Origin: Bacillota bacterium
GTDB lineage: Bacteria; Bacillota; Sulfobacillia; JAJZYS01; JAJYTV01
Direction: 5' to 3'
DNA: 64,000 bases
NCBI GenBank assembly: GCA_021799275.1
Contig: JAJZAT010000003.1
Span: 98,392-162,391 of the forward strand
How positions within the stretch are numbered: the stretch's first letter is position 1; each line of letters opens with the position of its first letter. Below are positions 52,152 through 62,200 of the stretch, one piece after another. The notes under the pieces were generated by a model. It was not told where the DNA came from. It saw only the letters and a list, made by a program, of their open reading frames with translations, and did not search any database. Made by a program: the position numbers and the translations under genes.

Positions 52152-53509
52152 GGGGCCACCTCCAGCCAGTCGCCGAGCGCCCGCTCGAGACCGATCGCGC
52201 GCGACGCCTTGAAGAGCACGACATCGCCTTCCCTGCAGAACCCCCTGAGCCATGGGGCCACGGCCCCGACCCCGGCGAACGCCTCGGCGGACGCGCCTGC
52301 CGCCCTGGCCGCCTCGGCCACCAGCGGGGCGAACTCCCCGACCGCCACCACGACGTCCGCGCTCACCGCCGCCGAACGGCCCATGTCCCGGTGCAGTTCG
52401 GCCTCCTCGTCGCCGAGTTCCCGCATGTCCCCGAGCACCGCGATGCGGCGACCCTGGCACGGCAGCTCCCGCAGGAGTTTCAAGGCCACGTCGAGAGACT
52501 GCGGTGATGCATTGTAGGTGTCGTCGATGGCCGTCATGCCTCGCCTGGTCAAGGTGCGCAGGCGGCCGTGCGGCGGCTCGGCCCGCGACAGCGCCTCGGC
52601 TGCCTGCGCAAAGGGGACACCTGCGGCCAGTGCGCCACCGACCGCAAGCGCGGCGTCGAGCACCGCACCCTCCCCGACCAGAGTGAGGCGGCACGTGATG
52701 TCCGCTCCGCCGTAACCGAGGTGCAGGAGGCTCCCCTCGACGCCCAGGTTCTCGCTGCCCAGGATGCGCAGGTCGGCCGAAGGATCTCTGCCCACGAGCA
52801 GGATCCGGTGCGGCGCCGAAAGGCGCAGGAAGGGCAGCCACGGGTCGTCGGCGTTCAGCACCGCCGTGCCGTCTTGCGGCAAGGCGCTCAGGAGCTCGGA
52901 TTTGGCGCGGGCGATCGCCTCCACGCTGCCCAGCACCTCGAGGTGTGCATGGCCGATCACCGTAATGATGCCGATCCGAGGGCGCACGATGCCCGCGAGG
53001 CGCGCGATCTCGCCGCGCCCCCGCATGCCGAGCTCGAAGACCGCGCTGCGATGCTCCTCCGTAAGCCCGAAGAGGGCCAATGGCATGCCGATGTCCGAAT
53101 TGAAGTTGCCCGGGTTGCGGAACACGGGACCAAGCGGCGTCAGAGTGGCCGCCCAGAGTTCCTTGGTGGTCGTTTTGCCCACCGAACCCGTCACGGCCCC
53201 GACGAGCCCGCCATAACGGGCCGCCATGTACCGCGCGGCCGCGAGCAGAGCCCGCCGCACGTCGTCGACCAGCACCGCCGGCACGCCCGCGGGCAACGCG
53301 ACGGCCCGTTCCATCAGGACGCCGGCCGCGCCCGCCTCGAGAGCCTTGCCGATGTAAAAGTGTCCGTCGGTCCGCTCGCCCTGGACCGCAACGAAGAGGT
53401 CGCCCGGCTGCACCTTGCGCGAGTCGACCGCCGCGCGGGCGATCGTCCAGTCTTGATCCCCCTGCAGGAGACGGCCGTCGGTCGCGGCCGCCAGTTCCCC
53501 GATCTTCAA
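52148..53509 (-). CDS. murF: UDP-MurNAc-tripeptide D-Ala-D-Ala ligase
   Basis: 453 residues. The ATP loop is GAVTGSVGKTTTKEL, with VELGMRGRGEIARL and DDTYNASPQSLDVAL further on. It adds D-Ala-D-Ala to the muropeptide precursor. Overlaps murE and mraY by four bases each. Confidence 0.95.
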   Translation of the reverse strand: MKIGELAAATDGRLLQGDQDWTIARAAVDSRKVQPGDLFVAVQGERTDGHFYIGKALEAGAAGVLMERAVALPAGVPAVLVDDVRRALLAAARYMAARYGGLVGAVTGSVGKTTTKELWAATLTPLGPVFRNPGNFNSDIGMPLALFGLTEEHRSAVFELGMRGRGEIARLAGIVRPRIGIITVIGHAHLEVLGSVEAIARAKSELLSALPQDGTAVLNADDPWLPFLRLSAPHRILLVGRDPSADLRILGSENLGVEGSLLHLGYGGADITCRLTLVGEGAVLDAALAVGGALAAGVPFAQAAEALSRAEPPHGRLRTLTRRGMTAIDDTYNASPQSLDVALKLLRELPCQGRRIAVLGDMRELGDEEAELHRDMGRSAAVSADVVVAVGEFAPLVAEAARAAGASAEAFAGVGAVAPWLRGFCREGDVVLFKASRAIGLERALGDWLEVAP

Positions 53510-54960
53510 CGAAGAAGTTCCTCCAACGCGGCTGCCGCCTCTTCACGATCGCTGAAATGCTCGACCACGTCACCGAGCAGCTGGTAGTCCTCATGTCCCT
53601 TGCCCGCGATCACCACGGTGTCGCCGGGCTTCGCGGCGTGCATGGCCAGCCTGATCGCCCGCCTGCGATCCAGTTCGCGGACGAAGTTGCGCTTGCCCAG
53701 TTCCCTGATGCCGGACTCGATCTGCTCGGTGATCACGGCCGGATCCTCGGACCTCGGGTTGTCGGTCGTCAGGAAGATCTGGTCGGCCATGGTCGCCGCA
53801 AGGGCACCCATCTGGGGGCGCTTGCCGCGGTCGCGATCGCCGCCGCAGCCGAAGACGATGAACACCCGGCCGGGCGTGATCGCCCGCACGGCGCCGAGCA
53901 GCTTGGCGATGCCGTCCGGCGTGTGCGCGTAGTCGACGATCACCGAGAAGGGCTGGCCCCTGTCCACGCGTTCGAACCGCCCCGGCGGGGCGGGGGCATC
54001 CTCGAGCGCGGCCGCGATGTCCTCGAGTCCGAGGCCGGCGCCGAGAGCGGCCGCGGCGGCGGCCAGGGCGTTCTGCACGTTGTAGAGACCCGCGATCGGC
54101 AGGTCGACCGGTACCTCGGCCCGGGATGTCGCCAGGGTGAAGCGGCTGCCTTCCGCGCGCAGCTCGACACCGCGTGCGCTGAGGTCTGCGGGCTCCGTAA
54201 CGCCGAACCGGATCGGCCTGCCGCGCAGCTGGCGCGTAAACGCGGTCGCGGCGGGATCGTCGACGTTGACGACGCCGAAGCCGCTCGGCGGGATCATGGC
54301 AAAGAGCTTCAGCTTGGCCGCCAGGTAGCGATCAAAGGTGACGTGGTAGTCGAGATGATCCTGCGTCAGGTTCGTGAAGACGGCCCCCGCGAACTCGACC
54401 CCGTGCACGCGGCCCATGTCGAGCGCGTGCGACGAGACCTCCATGACGACGTCCTGCGTGCCCAGTTCCAGCATGTGGCGGAACCAGCGCTGCAGGTCGG
54501 TGGCCTCCGGCGTCGTGCGGTGCGCCTTCTCCGCGTGACCGCCGATCGTCTGCTCGACCGTGCCGATCAGGTCCACCTTGCGACCCGCCCTGCGCAGGAT
54601 GTGGCGCAAGAGGTACGTCGTCGTGGTCTTGCCGTTGGTGCCGGTGACGCCGATGATCCGCAGGCTGCGGGTCGGCTCGCCGTGCACCCGCGCGGCCAAA
54701 AGACCGAGCGCGTCGCGCGTGTCGTCCACCAGGACCGCCGGCACCCCTGGCGGCACCTCCGTCGACCTGCTGACGCAGATCGCGGACGCACCCGCCGCAA
54801 GGGCCTCACGGATGAAGCCGTGGCCGTCGTGAACCCGGCCGACAATGGCGCAGTAGAGGTCGCCGGGCCCAACCTCGCGCGAGTCGTGCTGGACGTCCCG
54901 GACCTCCACGTCGACACCGGCGACCTGACCGATTCCCTTGGCCAACTCCGAAAGCAGCAT
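53506..54960 (-). CDS. murE: UDP-MurNAc-L-Ala-D-Glu:meso-DAP ligase
   Basis: 484 residues. The P-loop is GVTGTNGKTTTTYLL and the substrate motif TTDNPRSEDP (DNPR) marks a meso-diaminopimelate-adding enzyme, so the wall is A1gamma type as in Bacillus and Clostridia. ATG 54960 has GGAGG ten bases upstream and matches the family start. Confidence 0.95.
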   Translation of the reverse strand: MLLSELAKGIGQVAGVDVEVRDVQHDSREVGPGDLYCAIVGRVHDGHGFIREALAAGASAICVSRSTEVPPGVPAVLVDDTRDALGLLAARVHGEPTRSLRIIGVTGTNGKTTTTYLLRHILRRAGRKVDLIGTVEQTIGGHAEKAHRTTPEATDLQRWFRHMLELGTQDVVMEVSSHALDMGRVHGVEFAGAVFTNLTQDHLDYHVTFDRYLAAKLKLFAMIPPSGFGVVNVDDPAATAFTRQLRGRPIRFGVTEPADLSARGVELRAEGSRFTLATSRAEVPVDLPIAGLYNVQNALAAAAAALGAGLGLEDIAAALEDAPAPPGRFERVDRGQPFSVIVDYAHTPDGIAKLLGAVRAITPGRVFIVFGCGGDRDRGKRPQMGALAATMADQIFLTTDNPRSEDPAVITEQIESGIRELGKRNFVRELDRRRAIRLAMHAAKPGDTVVIAGKGHEDYQLLGDVVEHFSDREEAAAALEELLR

Positions 54961-55013
54961 GTGCGCATAACCTCCGACAGCCTTGGGCTGCACATCCAGT
55001 ATGATGGGATTGT

Positions 55014-57074
55014 CTACGTGTTATGCGAAGCGGGCGGCGATGTGGCGTGAATCCACACGGTTCCTCCCAGGGGCAGCTTGGCGCCGGGCGCCGGTTCCTG
55101 CTCGACCACCTTGCCCTCGCCGTCCACGCGCAGGCGCAGTCCGAGGCGATCGAGGGCCAGAGCGGCCGCGTCCACCGTCAGGGAACGCAGGTCCGGCACC
55201 GTCACTTCGCCACCCGCGCCCAGGTACACAAGCACGCGCGATCCCGGCTGGATCGCAGCCCCTGCCGGCGGAAACTGGCTCGTGACACGCTCGCCCGGGC
55301 CGATCAGGTTCGCGCTGAGGCCGAGCGCCTTGAGCGAGGCGGCCGCCTTCTGGCCGCTCAGGCCGAGCAGATCGGGGATCGGCTGCGGCGGGGCCGCCCG
55401 TGGCGGGATCTTGAGAGCGGCGAGCACCCTGCCCATCGCCCGCCCCACGACAGGCGCGGCGATCTGGCCTCCGTAGTAGGGGCCGACAGGCTCGAAGATC
55501 TGGACCAGCATCGCCACCTGGGGGTTCTGGGCCGGCCCGAAGCCCACAAAGGACGAGATGTACTTGCCCTCGACGTAACGGCCGTTGATCACCGCCTGGG
55601 CCGTGCCCGTCTTGCCCGCGAGGTCATAGCCGGGCACCTGCGCCGGGCGGCCGCTGCCCTTTCGGACAACACCTTCCAGCAGGCGAACCGCGGTCTTCGC
55701 GGCGGACTGCGGCACGATCTGCTCCGATACTCCCTGCCAGCGGCTGAGTACTTTCCCGTCCGGCGCCTCGATCTCCTTCATCAGATGCGGCTGGTTCCAA
55801 GTCCCTCCATCCGCGATCGCGCCGATCGCCGAGATGAGGCTGATCGGCGACAGCGCGAGCGTCTGCCCGAAGGCCATCGTCGCCAGGTCGATCGGCTTGA
55901 CACGCGCCTGCGGCGGGACGATCGAGCGCGCCTCGCCCGGCAGGTCGATGCCTGTCGTGCCGAGCACCCGGAACTTCTGGAGGTAGTCGTAGAACCTGGC
56001 GGTGCCAAGGCGCAGTCCGACCTCCACGAAGCCGACGTTGCACGAGTGCGCCACGACGTCCGCGAAGTTGATCGATCCGTGCCCCGAGCGCTTCCAGCAG
56101 CGCAGCGGCACGCCGTCCACCCGCACGAAGCCCGGGTCGTAGAAGCCCGAGTCCGGCGTCACGACGCCTTGCGCCAGGGCTGCCGCGGCGGTGATGGCCT
56201 TGAAGGTCGAGCCAGGCGGCAGGATGTCGCTCACGGCCGCATTGCGCCGCTGTTCCGCCGGGTAGGCGGCAAAGTCGCTCGGGTCGTAGGAGGGGTCGAG
56301 TGCCATGCCGAGGACGCCGCCGGTGCGCACGTCGAGGACCAGGACGCTCACGAGCTTGGCGCCCGTGTCGGCCCTGGCCGTCTCCGCGGCCTCGGTGGCG
56401 ATCTGCTGGACGTCGGAGCGCAGCGTCAGCACGACCTTGTCGCCGGGCGTCGGCGGCGTGTAGGTGACGCGCGGCTGCTGGAGCAGGCGGTTGTAGGCGT
56501 CCATCTCGATCCCGATCGCGCCGTTCTTGCCGCGCAGCACCTTGTCGTACGATCGCTCGATGCCCTCGAGGCCCTGGTTGTCGATGCCGGAGAAGCCCAG
56601 CACCGCGCCGGCGAGCTTGCCGTTCGGATAGACGCGCGTCGCCTTCGGCGCGAGACCGAGCCCCGCGACATGGAGAGCCCGGATCGCCGCCACCTGCTGG
56701 TCGCTCAGCGAGCGCGCCAGCCAGACGAGCGTGACGCGCTGCTGCAGGAGCTTCAGAAGCTTATCTGGGGATCTCTGCACGATCGGCGCTAGTTCCGCCG
56801 CCACCTTCGGTCGATCCTTGACCTGTCGTGGCACCGCATAGAGCTGGTAGGTCGTGCGCGAGCCCGCGAGCACCACTCCATCCGCCGTGACGATCTCGCC
56901 GCGTGGCGCGCCCACCGGGATCTTGCGCAGACGCACCTGCTTGCCGGTGTCGGCAAGGTCCGGCCCCCGCACCAGCATGACGAAGGAGGTGCGCACGACC
57001 AGCGCCGCCACGATCGCCAGGACCAAATATAGCGCCGCGAGCATGCGGCGCCGCTGGGTACCCGTGGGTGGCAC
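55014..57074 (-). CDS. Class B penicillin-binding protein with two PASTA domains (SpoVD/PBP2B type)
   Basis: 686 residues: N-terminal helix, dimerisation domain (APRGEIVTADGVVLA), transpeptidase domain with PGSTFKAI (SxxK), HSCN (SxN) and GKTGTAQ (KTG), then two PASTA repeats (from about 565 and 625). It cross-links septal or cortex peptidoglycan. GTG start with GGAGGG. Only one such gene is here, whereas Bacillus has pbpB and spoVD in tandem, so it may do both jobs. Confidence 0.94.
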   Translation of the reverse strand: MPPTGTQRRRMLAALYLVLAIVAALVVRTSFVMLVRGPDLADTGKQVRLRKIPVGAPRGEIVTADGVVLAGSRTTYQLYAVPRQVKDRPKVAAELAPIVQRSPDKLLKLLQQRVTLVWLARSLSDQQVAAIRALHVAGLGLAPKATRVYPNGKLAGAVLGFSGIDNQGLEGIERSYDKVLRGKNGAIGIEMDAYNRLLQQPRVTYTPPTPGDKVVLTLRSDVQQIATEAAETARADTGAKLVSVLVLDVRTGGVLGMALDPSYDPSDFAAYPAEQRRNAAVSDILPPGSTFKAITAAAALAQGVVTPDSGFYDPGFVRVDGVPLRCWKRSGHGSINFADVVAHSCNVGFVEVGLRLGTARFYDYLQKFRVLGTTGIDLPGEARSIVPPQARVKPIDLATMAFGQTLALSPISLISAIGAIADGGTWNQPHLMKEIEAPDGKVLSRWQGVSEQIVPQSAAKTAVRLLEGVVRKGSGRPAQVPGYDLAGKTGTAQAVINGRYVEGKYISSFVGFGPAQNPQVAMLVQIFEPVGPYYGGQIAAPVVGRAMGRVLAALKIPPRAAPPQPIPDLLGLSGQKAAASLKALGLSANLIGPGERVTSQFPPAGAAIQPGSRVLVYLGAGGEVTVPDLRSLTVDAAALALDRLGLRLRVDGEGKVVEQEPAPGAKLPLGGTVWIHATSPPASHNT

Positions 57075-57093
57075 TACGCATCCCTCCGCTCCG

Positions 57094-57534
57094 TTACATG
57101 CCGGTCACCGCCTTGGTGATCGACTGGATCAGTGCGCCGACGACGGCGACGACACCGGACTTGTGCGAACTGCGGACTCCCTGTTGCGCCGACACGCTGC
57201 CGCCCGTCGGCACCGTGACCGCCAGAACTGGCGGAGCTGGCACCAAGTCGAGCTTCGGCGCGATGGCGGCGAGACGTCCCGCCGACGTCAGGGCGGCGAT
57301 CTGCCCCTGCAAGGCCAGTTCCTGCGCCTGCGCCACCTGGAACTGGGCCTGCGTGCGGTCGATGGCGTAGCCGACCTGGGCGGCGGCGGCGAAACGCGAG
57401 ACCGCCAGGATCGCGACCACCACGGTCACGCCCCAACGCACGTAGAAGGTCCGCATCTGGAGCTTCGGACGAACCTTCGGGCGGAACTTCCGCTCGTCGA
57501 CGGCCGTCTCGATGAGGCGTCTCTCCGGGACCAT
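57094..57534 (-). CDS. FtsL-like septum protein
   Basis: 146 residues: basic N-terminal tail, one helix (WGVTVVVAILAVSRFAAAA) and a short coiled coil (DRTQAQFQVAQAQELALQGQIAAL), as in FtsL. Sequence is weakly conserved in this family; position between rsmH and the PBP gene supports the call. It would bridge FtsQ and FtsB to FtsW. Confidence 0.8.
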   Translation of the reverse strand: MVPERRLIETAVDERKFRPKVRPKLQMRTFYVRWGVTVVVAILAVSRFAAAAQVGYAIDRTQAQFQVAQAQELALQGQIAALTSAGRLAAIAPKLDLVPAPPVLAVTVPTGGSVSAQQGVRSSHKSGVVAVVGALIQSITKAVTGM

Positions 57535-57536
57535 CG

Positions 57537-58409
57537 CTATGCCTCCTCCGTCTGCGGGAGAACGATCGCGACGCGCAGCTTCGCGCTGCGTGCGCGGGGG
57601 TTGCGTTCCTGCTCTGCGGCGCTGGCCTGCAGAGGCTTCTTGGTCGTCTGGCGGTAGGGCGGCGCGTGGAACCGCCGCTTGACGATGCGATCCTCGAGCG
57701 AGTGGAAGCTGATCACCGCTACCCTCCCGCCCGGCCGGACCACCGACGGCACGACGTCGAGCAGGTCGGCCAAGGCGCCAAGTTCGTCATTGACCGCGAT
57801 GCGCAGGGCCTGAAAGGTCCGGCGGGCCGGATGCCCCGCGCCCTTTCCGGCTGCCACGGCCGAGGCGACGATCGCCCTGAGTTCGCCCGTCGTCCGGATC
57901 GGGCGGTGGGCGACGATGCGCTGAGCGACGCGTCTCGCGTGACGCTCCTCGCCATACTCGCGAATGATGCGCGCGAGTTCCTCTTCGTCCCAGTCGTTGA
58001 CGATGTCCGCGGCCGTGAGCGGCTGGCCGGGATCCATCCGCATGTCGAGCGGTCCGTCGCTGCGGAAGGAAAAGCCCCGCTCCGCGCGGTCGATCTGCGC
58101 GGAGGAGACTCCGAGATCCACCAGCAGGGCGTCCGCCGGCACAAAGCCCGCCTCACCGGCGATGGCTGCGACATCGCGAAAGTTGCCGTGCCGCAATTCT
58201 GCCTCGGCAGGCAGGCGCTGCCGCGCGGACGCGAGGGCGTCGGGGTCCTGGTCGATGCCGAGCAGCCTGCCCTCCGGCGTGATGGCGGCCCACATGGCGA
58301 CCGCGTGGCCGGCGAAGCCGACCGTCGCGTCGATCACGGTGGACCCGGGCTTCAGGTCGAGCTCCTGGAGCACCTCCGCCAGCAGGACGGGCTGATGGAT
58401 GGGTTTCAT
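57537..58409 (-). CDS. rsmH: 16S rRNA (cytosine-1402-N4)-methyltransferase
   Basis: 290 residues. HQPVLLAEVLQEL at the N-terminus, the SAM loop DATVGFAGHA (usual DxTxGxGGHS), LLGIDQDPDAL, LVDLGVSSAQID and VISFHSLEDRIVK match RsmH. It methylates C1402 in the 30S P site. The ATG overlaps the mraZ stop by one base. Confidence 0.95.
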   Translation of the reverse strand: MKPIHQPVLLAEVLQELDLKPGSTVIDATVGFAGHAVAMWAAITPEGRLLGIDQDPDALASARQRLPAEAELRHGNFRDVAAIAGEAGFVPADALLVDLGVSSAQIDRAERGFSFRSDGPLDMRMDPGQPLTAADIVNDWDEEELARIIREYGEERHARRVAQRIVAHRPIRTTGELRAIVASAVAAGKGAGHPARRTFQALRIAVNDELGALADLLDVVPSVVRPGGRVAVISFHSLEDRIVKRRFHAPPYRQTTKKPLQASAAEQERNPRARSAKLRVAIVLPQTEEA

Positions 58410-58843
58410 CAGAGCAACCCCAGCTTGCCGAGGTTCTCGGCAAGCTCCTCGGGCGAGGTCTGGCTCTCGACCGCATACTGCTGCCAGCCTTCGGCCGGCC
58501 AGATCTCCACCCGTGTCGCGACACCCACGATGACGGTCTCGCGTACGAGGTCGGCGTGCTGGCGCAGTGGTTGGGGCACCAGGATGCGCCCCTGCTTGTC
58601 CGGCTCGCACTCCGAGGCGCCGGAGAAGAAGAAACGGGCGAAGGCGCGCGCCTCCGCACTGGAGAGCGGCAACTGGGAGAGCCTCTCCTGCACGCCCTCC
58701 CACTCCTTGCCGGAGTAGAGGAAGAGGCAGTGGTCGAGACCCTTGGTGATGACGAAGCGGCCGCCGAGGAGCTCGCGCATGCGTGCCGGAATGAAGAGGC
58801 GGCCCTTGTCGTCCAGACTGTGCCGGAACTCCCCCATGAACAC
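58409..58843 (-). CDS. mraZ: Transcriptional regulator MraZ
   Basis: 144 residues, two SpoVT/AbrB-like halves, each with the DxxxR motif: DDKGRLFIPARMRELLG and DKQGRILVPQPLR. GTG 58843 gives the standard start VFMGEFRHSLD and better spacing from GGGAGG than the ATG two codons later. It represses its own division/wall operon through repeats just upstream. Confidence 0.94.
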   Translation of the reverse strand: MFMGEFRHSLDDKGRLFIPARMRELLGGRFVITKGLDHCLFLYSGKEWEGVQERLSQLPLSSAEARAFARFFFSGASECEPDKQGRILVPQPLRQHADLVRETVIVGVATRVEIWPAEGWQQYAVESQTSPEELAENLGKLGLL

Positions 58844-58859
58844 GCGCGTCACCTCCCGC

Positions 58860-58885
58860 CACCACGTCTCCCCACTTTCCCCCAC
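58860..58885 (-). promoter_or_regulatory. MraZ operator, three direct repeats
   Basis: On the minus strand GTGGGG, GTGGGG and GTGGTG occur at exact 10-base steps with 4-base spacers, the form known for MraZ boxes, ending 16 bases before the mraZ start. Confidence 0.8.
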
Positions 58886-58934
58886 TATGTTCGGTCCATA
58901 CCGGCGAACTCCTGCTGCCGCCCACCACGGCCGG

Positions 58935-58974
58935 AAAAAAATAACGGGCGCCCCGGCAGTGCCGGAACGCCCGT
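58935..58974 (-). terminator. Terminator of the zinc-ribbon gene
   Basis: On the minus strand ACGGGCG...CGCCCGT with inner CCGGCA/TGCCGG, followed by TTATTTTTTT. It insulates the division cluster from upstream transcription. Confidence 0.88.
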
Positions 58975-58986
58975 GCTCTTATGTGC

Positions 58987-59157
58987 CTAGACGGCGATTG
59001 GCTCGCTATGCTGTTGCACGCCGATCAGCAGGTGGAGGGTATGCCCACAGGCCGGGCAGTGCAGCTCGCCGACCGGACTGGCCGGCTCGTGGCTCACGGT
59101 TAATCCCTGAGCCCCACAGACAGCGCACAGGAACTCGACAAGATGCTCCTGTTCCAT
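58987..59157 (-). CDS. Zinc-ribbon microprotein
   Basis: 56 residues. CAVCG at 11-15 and CPACG at 34-38 form a two-knuckle zinc site; HTLHLLIG follows. The ATG has GGGGAGG eight bases upstream. No family name is recognised. It has its own terminator and lies downstream of the MMPL gene. Confidence 0.7.
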   Translation of the reverse strand: MEQEHLVEFLCAVCGAQGLTVSHEPASPVGELHCPACGHTLHLLIGVQQHSEPIAV

Positions 59158-59281
59158 TCGCCTGCCTCCCCTAGGGCGGCCGTCGAGGCCCCCTGGCTGA
59201 TGCTTCGGCGAGCGTCGCGCGAACCCTCCCCGCCCTGGGTGCATGCGGTGAATTCTTGCGCGGCTGGACGGACCATTCGTC

Positions 59282-62200
59282 TCAGTCCGCACCAGGAGCC
59301 GGCAGCGGTGCCCCGGCGGACCTTGGCCGCCAGCGGTGGCGGGGCCTCAAGGCGCGTGGCTTGCGGCTCGGGAGTGGCCAGCGCCATCCCCAGCCGACAA
59401 TCGCGGTGGCCGCCGGCACGAAGAACCCCAGGAGGACCAGCGTGTAGATGAAGAGCCCCAGCACCACCACGACACCGAGCTCTTCAAGACTGGTCACGCC
59501 CGATACCACCATCGACCCGAACGTACCGCCCATGATCACCGCGGCCGAGAGGATCACGTGTCCCATGCGGCGCATGGCCTCCCGAATGGCCTGCTTCGGC
59601 GTCATGCGCTCCCGCAGCATCTCCTCGAAGCGCGTCATCAGGAAGATCGCGTAGTCGACGCCGAGCGCCACCAGCAGGAGCAGCACGAAGAACGGCAGTA
59701 CCCAGTAGATGCCGGTGTGGTGCAGGAGGTCGACGAACAGCAGTTGGCCGAGTCCCATCGCGACGTAATAGGTGGCGTAGAGCGATGCGATCAGGTAGAG
59801 CGGGATCACGAGCGAACCCATTAGGACGACGAGCAGGACGAAGATCGCACCCAGCACAAGCCATGCGGTCTGCTGGAAGTCATGGGCCGAGATCGCGCTG
59901 AGGTTCTCCTGCAGGCCGCTCTGGCCGCCTGCGTAAAGGGATCCCTTGCGCACGGGACTGGTCTGCAGCGCATGGCCTGCGGCGCTGACGAGGGTCGGCA
60001 TGAGGTCGATCGCCTTGGCGGAGTACGGGTTGGCGGCGAGCGCCACGGTGAACGAGGCGACATGGCCGTCCGGCGAGATGTAGCTCGCCATGGCGCTCTT
60101 GAGACTCGGGTTGGCCAGGGCCGCGGCCGGCAGATAGAAGCCGGAGTCGGACGCCCCCTGCGACATGCCCGCAAGGGCCCCTTGCGCCTTCGCGACACCC
60201 TGGCCGATCTCGCCTGCCGCCCCGGCGGCGGACGATAGGCCTGGTCCGAGCTTCTCCGCTCCCTGTGCGGCCTGCCCCACGCCGGCCGCGATGGCTGCGC
60301 TCGAACGGGCGTAGGTCGCGACGCCCGAGGCGAGCTTGGGTGCCGCCGCCGAGAGCGCCGAGAGGCCATCGGCGACGCGCGACGCGCCGGTGGCAAGGCT
60401 CTTTGCCCCCTGCGCCGACTGCGCGGTGCCCTGCGAGATTCCCTGAGCAGCCTGCGCCAACTGCTGCGCCGACGAAGTGAGAGCGTTCGCGGCCTGGCTC
60501 GTCGTCGCGACGCCCTGCGCCAAGGACGCGGCGCCGCCCGTGGCCTGCTGGAGCCCTTGGTCGAGCGCGGACGCCGTCTGCGAGATCTGCTGCCAATCCG
60601 GCGACTGGGACGTTCCAGGGTGGGCGGCCGCCCAGGCGGATATGGCCTGACTGAGACTCTGCGCCGCCTGCGACAGCTGCGTTTCCGACTGGCTGAGACC
60701 GACCGCGCCTTGCGCCAGCGATGCATCCCCGCTGGCAGCCTGCGCAAGGCCGCCGGCAAGTTTTCCCGCACCGGCGGCCACGGCCTGGGCGCCTTGCGCC
60801 AGTTTTGACGCACCTTGCGCCAGGCTCGATGATCCACTGCCCAGGCTGGTGGCAGCCGACCCAAGCCGGCTCGCCTGGCGACCGAAACCGAGGAGTCCGT
60901 TCGTGAGGGTTGGCGTCGCGGCCTCGAGCTCCTTGGCCGCGGCGGCCAGTTTCGCACCGCCTGCCGCCGAGGCCTCGACCTCGCGACTCGCCTCGCCCAG
61001 TTGCGCTGCAAGCTGGTTCGCGCCCTGCACAGCGGACTTTAGCCCGCGGGCGAGGCTGCCGCTCTGGTTCGCCAGCGTGAACTGGGCCACCGGCTTCCCG
61101 AGCGGCCAAGCGGCGCTCTCCACGGCCGTCACGCCGTGCACGGCCGCGAGAGCCTGCGAGACCCGGTCGATGGTGGCGAGGCCCTGGGGCGTGCGCAGGT
61201 TTGCCTTCGTCTGCAGCACGATCTGCGCCGGCATGGCCTTGCCCTCGCCGAAGCTCTTCGCGACGGCGTGGAAACCCTGGACCGATGCGGCCTGGGGGAT
61301 CTGGTGCAGGGTATTGAACGAGCGTTGCCCCGTGTAGAGGAGGGCGACGGGCGTCAACACGGCGACGAGCGCCAGGGCCGTCCACCAGGGGTGGTTCGTG
61401 GCGACGCGCCCGCTGAAGTTCCAGAGGCCGAGCGGCCGGGTCGCCTCGCCCGTCACCGGCGGGCGGGGCCAGAAGAGATTGCGCCCGAAGATCGCCATGA
61501 GCGCCGGGATCAGGGTCAGGCAAGCGAGCAGCGTGATGGCGATGCCGATGGCGACCCCGGTGCCGGACCTGTACAGGCTGAACTCGGCGAAGTACAGCGT
61601 CGCGAACGAGACAAGCACCGTGAGCGAACTGAACAGCACCGTGCGCCCGGCACCCGAGAAGGTGCGCGCGATCGCCTCCTCCACGCTCTCGTGGTTCCGC
61701 TGCAGTTCCTCGCGGAAGCGGTTCAGCAGGATGATCGCGTAGTCTGTGCCGGCACCGAACAGGACGGCGATCAAAAACGTCTGCGTGAACGTGGTGAGCG
61801 GCAGGCCGAAGCGTCCCAGGTAGGCATCGACGCCGGACGTGATCAGGAACGAGAGGCCGATCGTGAAGAGATTGACCAGCGGGGCGAGCGCGGATCGCAG
61901 CACCAGCACCAGGATCACCAGCACGAGCGCCACCGTGACCGCCGCCGTGCGGTTCACGCCCTGCTGGGAGATGGCGATGTTGTCCTGCATGATCGGCACG
62001 TCGCCCGTGTAGTAGATGCTGAGGCCCCGTGGCCTCCCGCCAAAGCTGTCTTCCACCCTCTTCAGGGCGCTGGCGGTCACGGGATTGACGTCCGATTGAC
62101 GGAAGCCGACGACCGCGATCTCGGTGGACTTGTCGCGGCTGAGGAACGCGGATGCGGCCCCGGAAGCGACGGTCCAGCGGTCCTGGACGAAGCTGATGCC

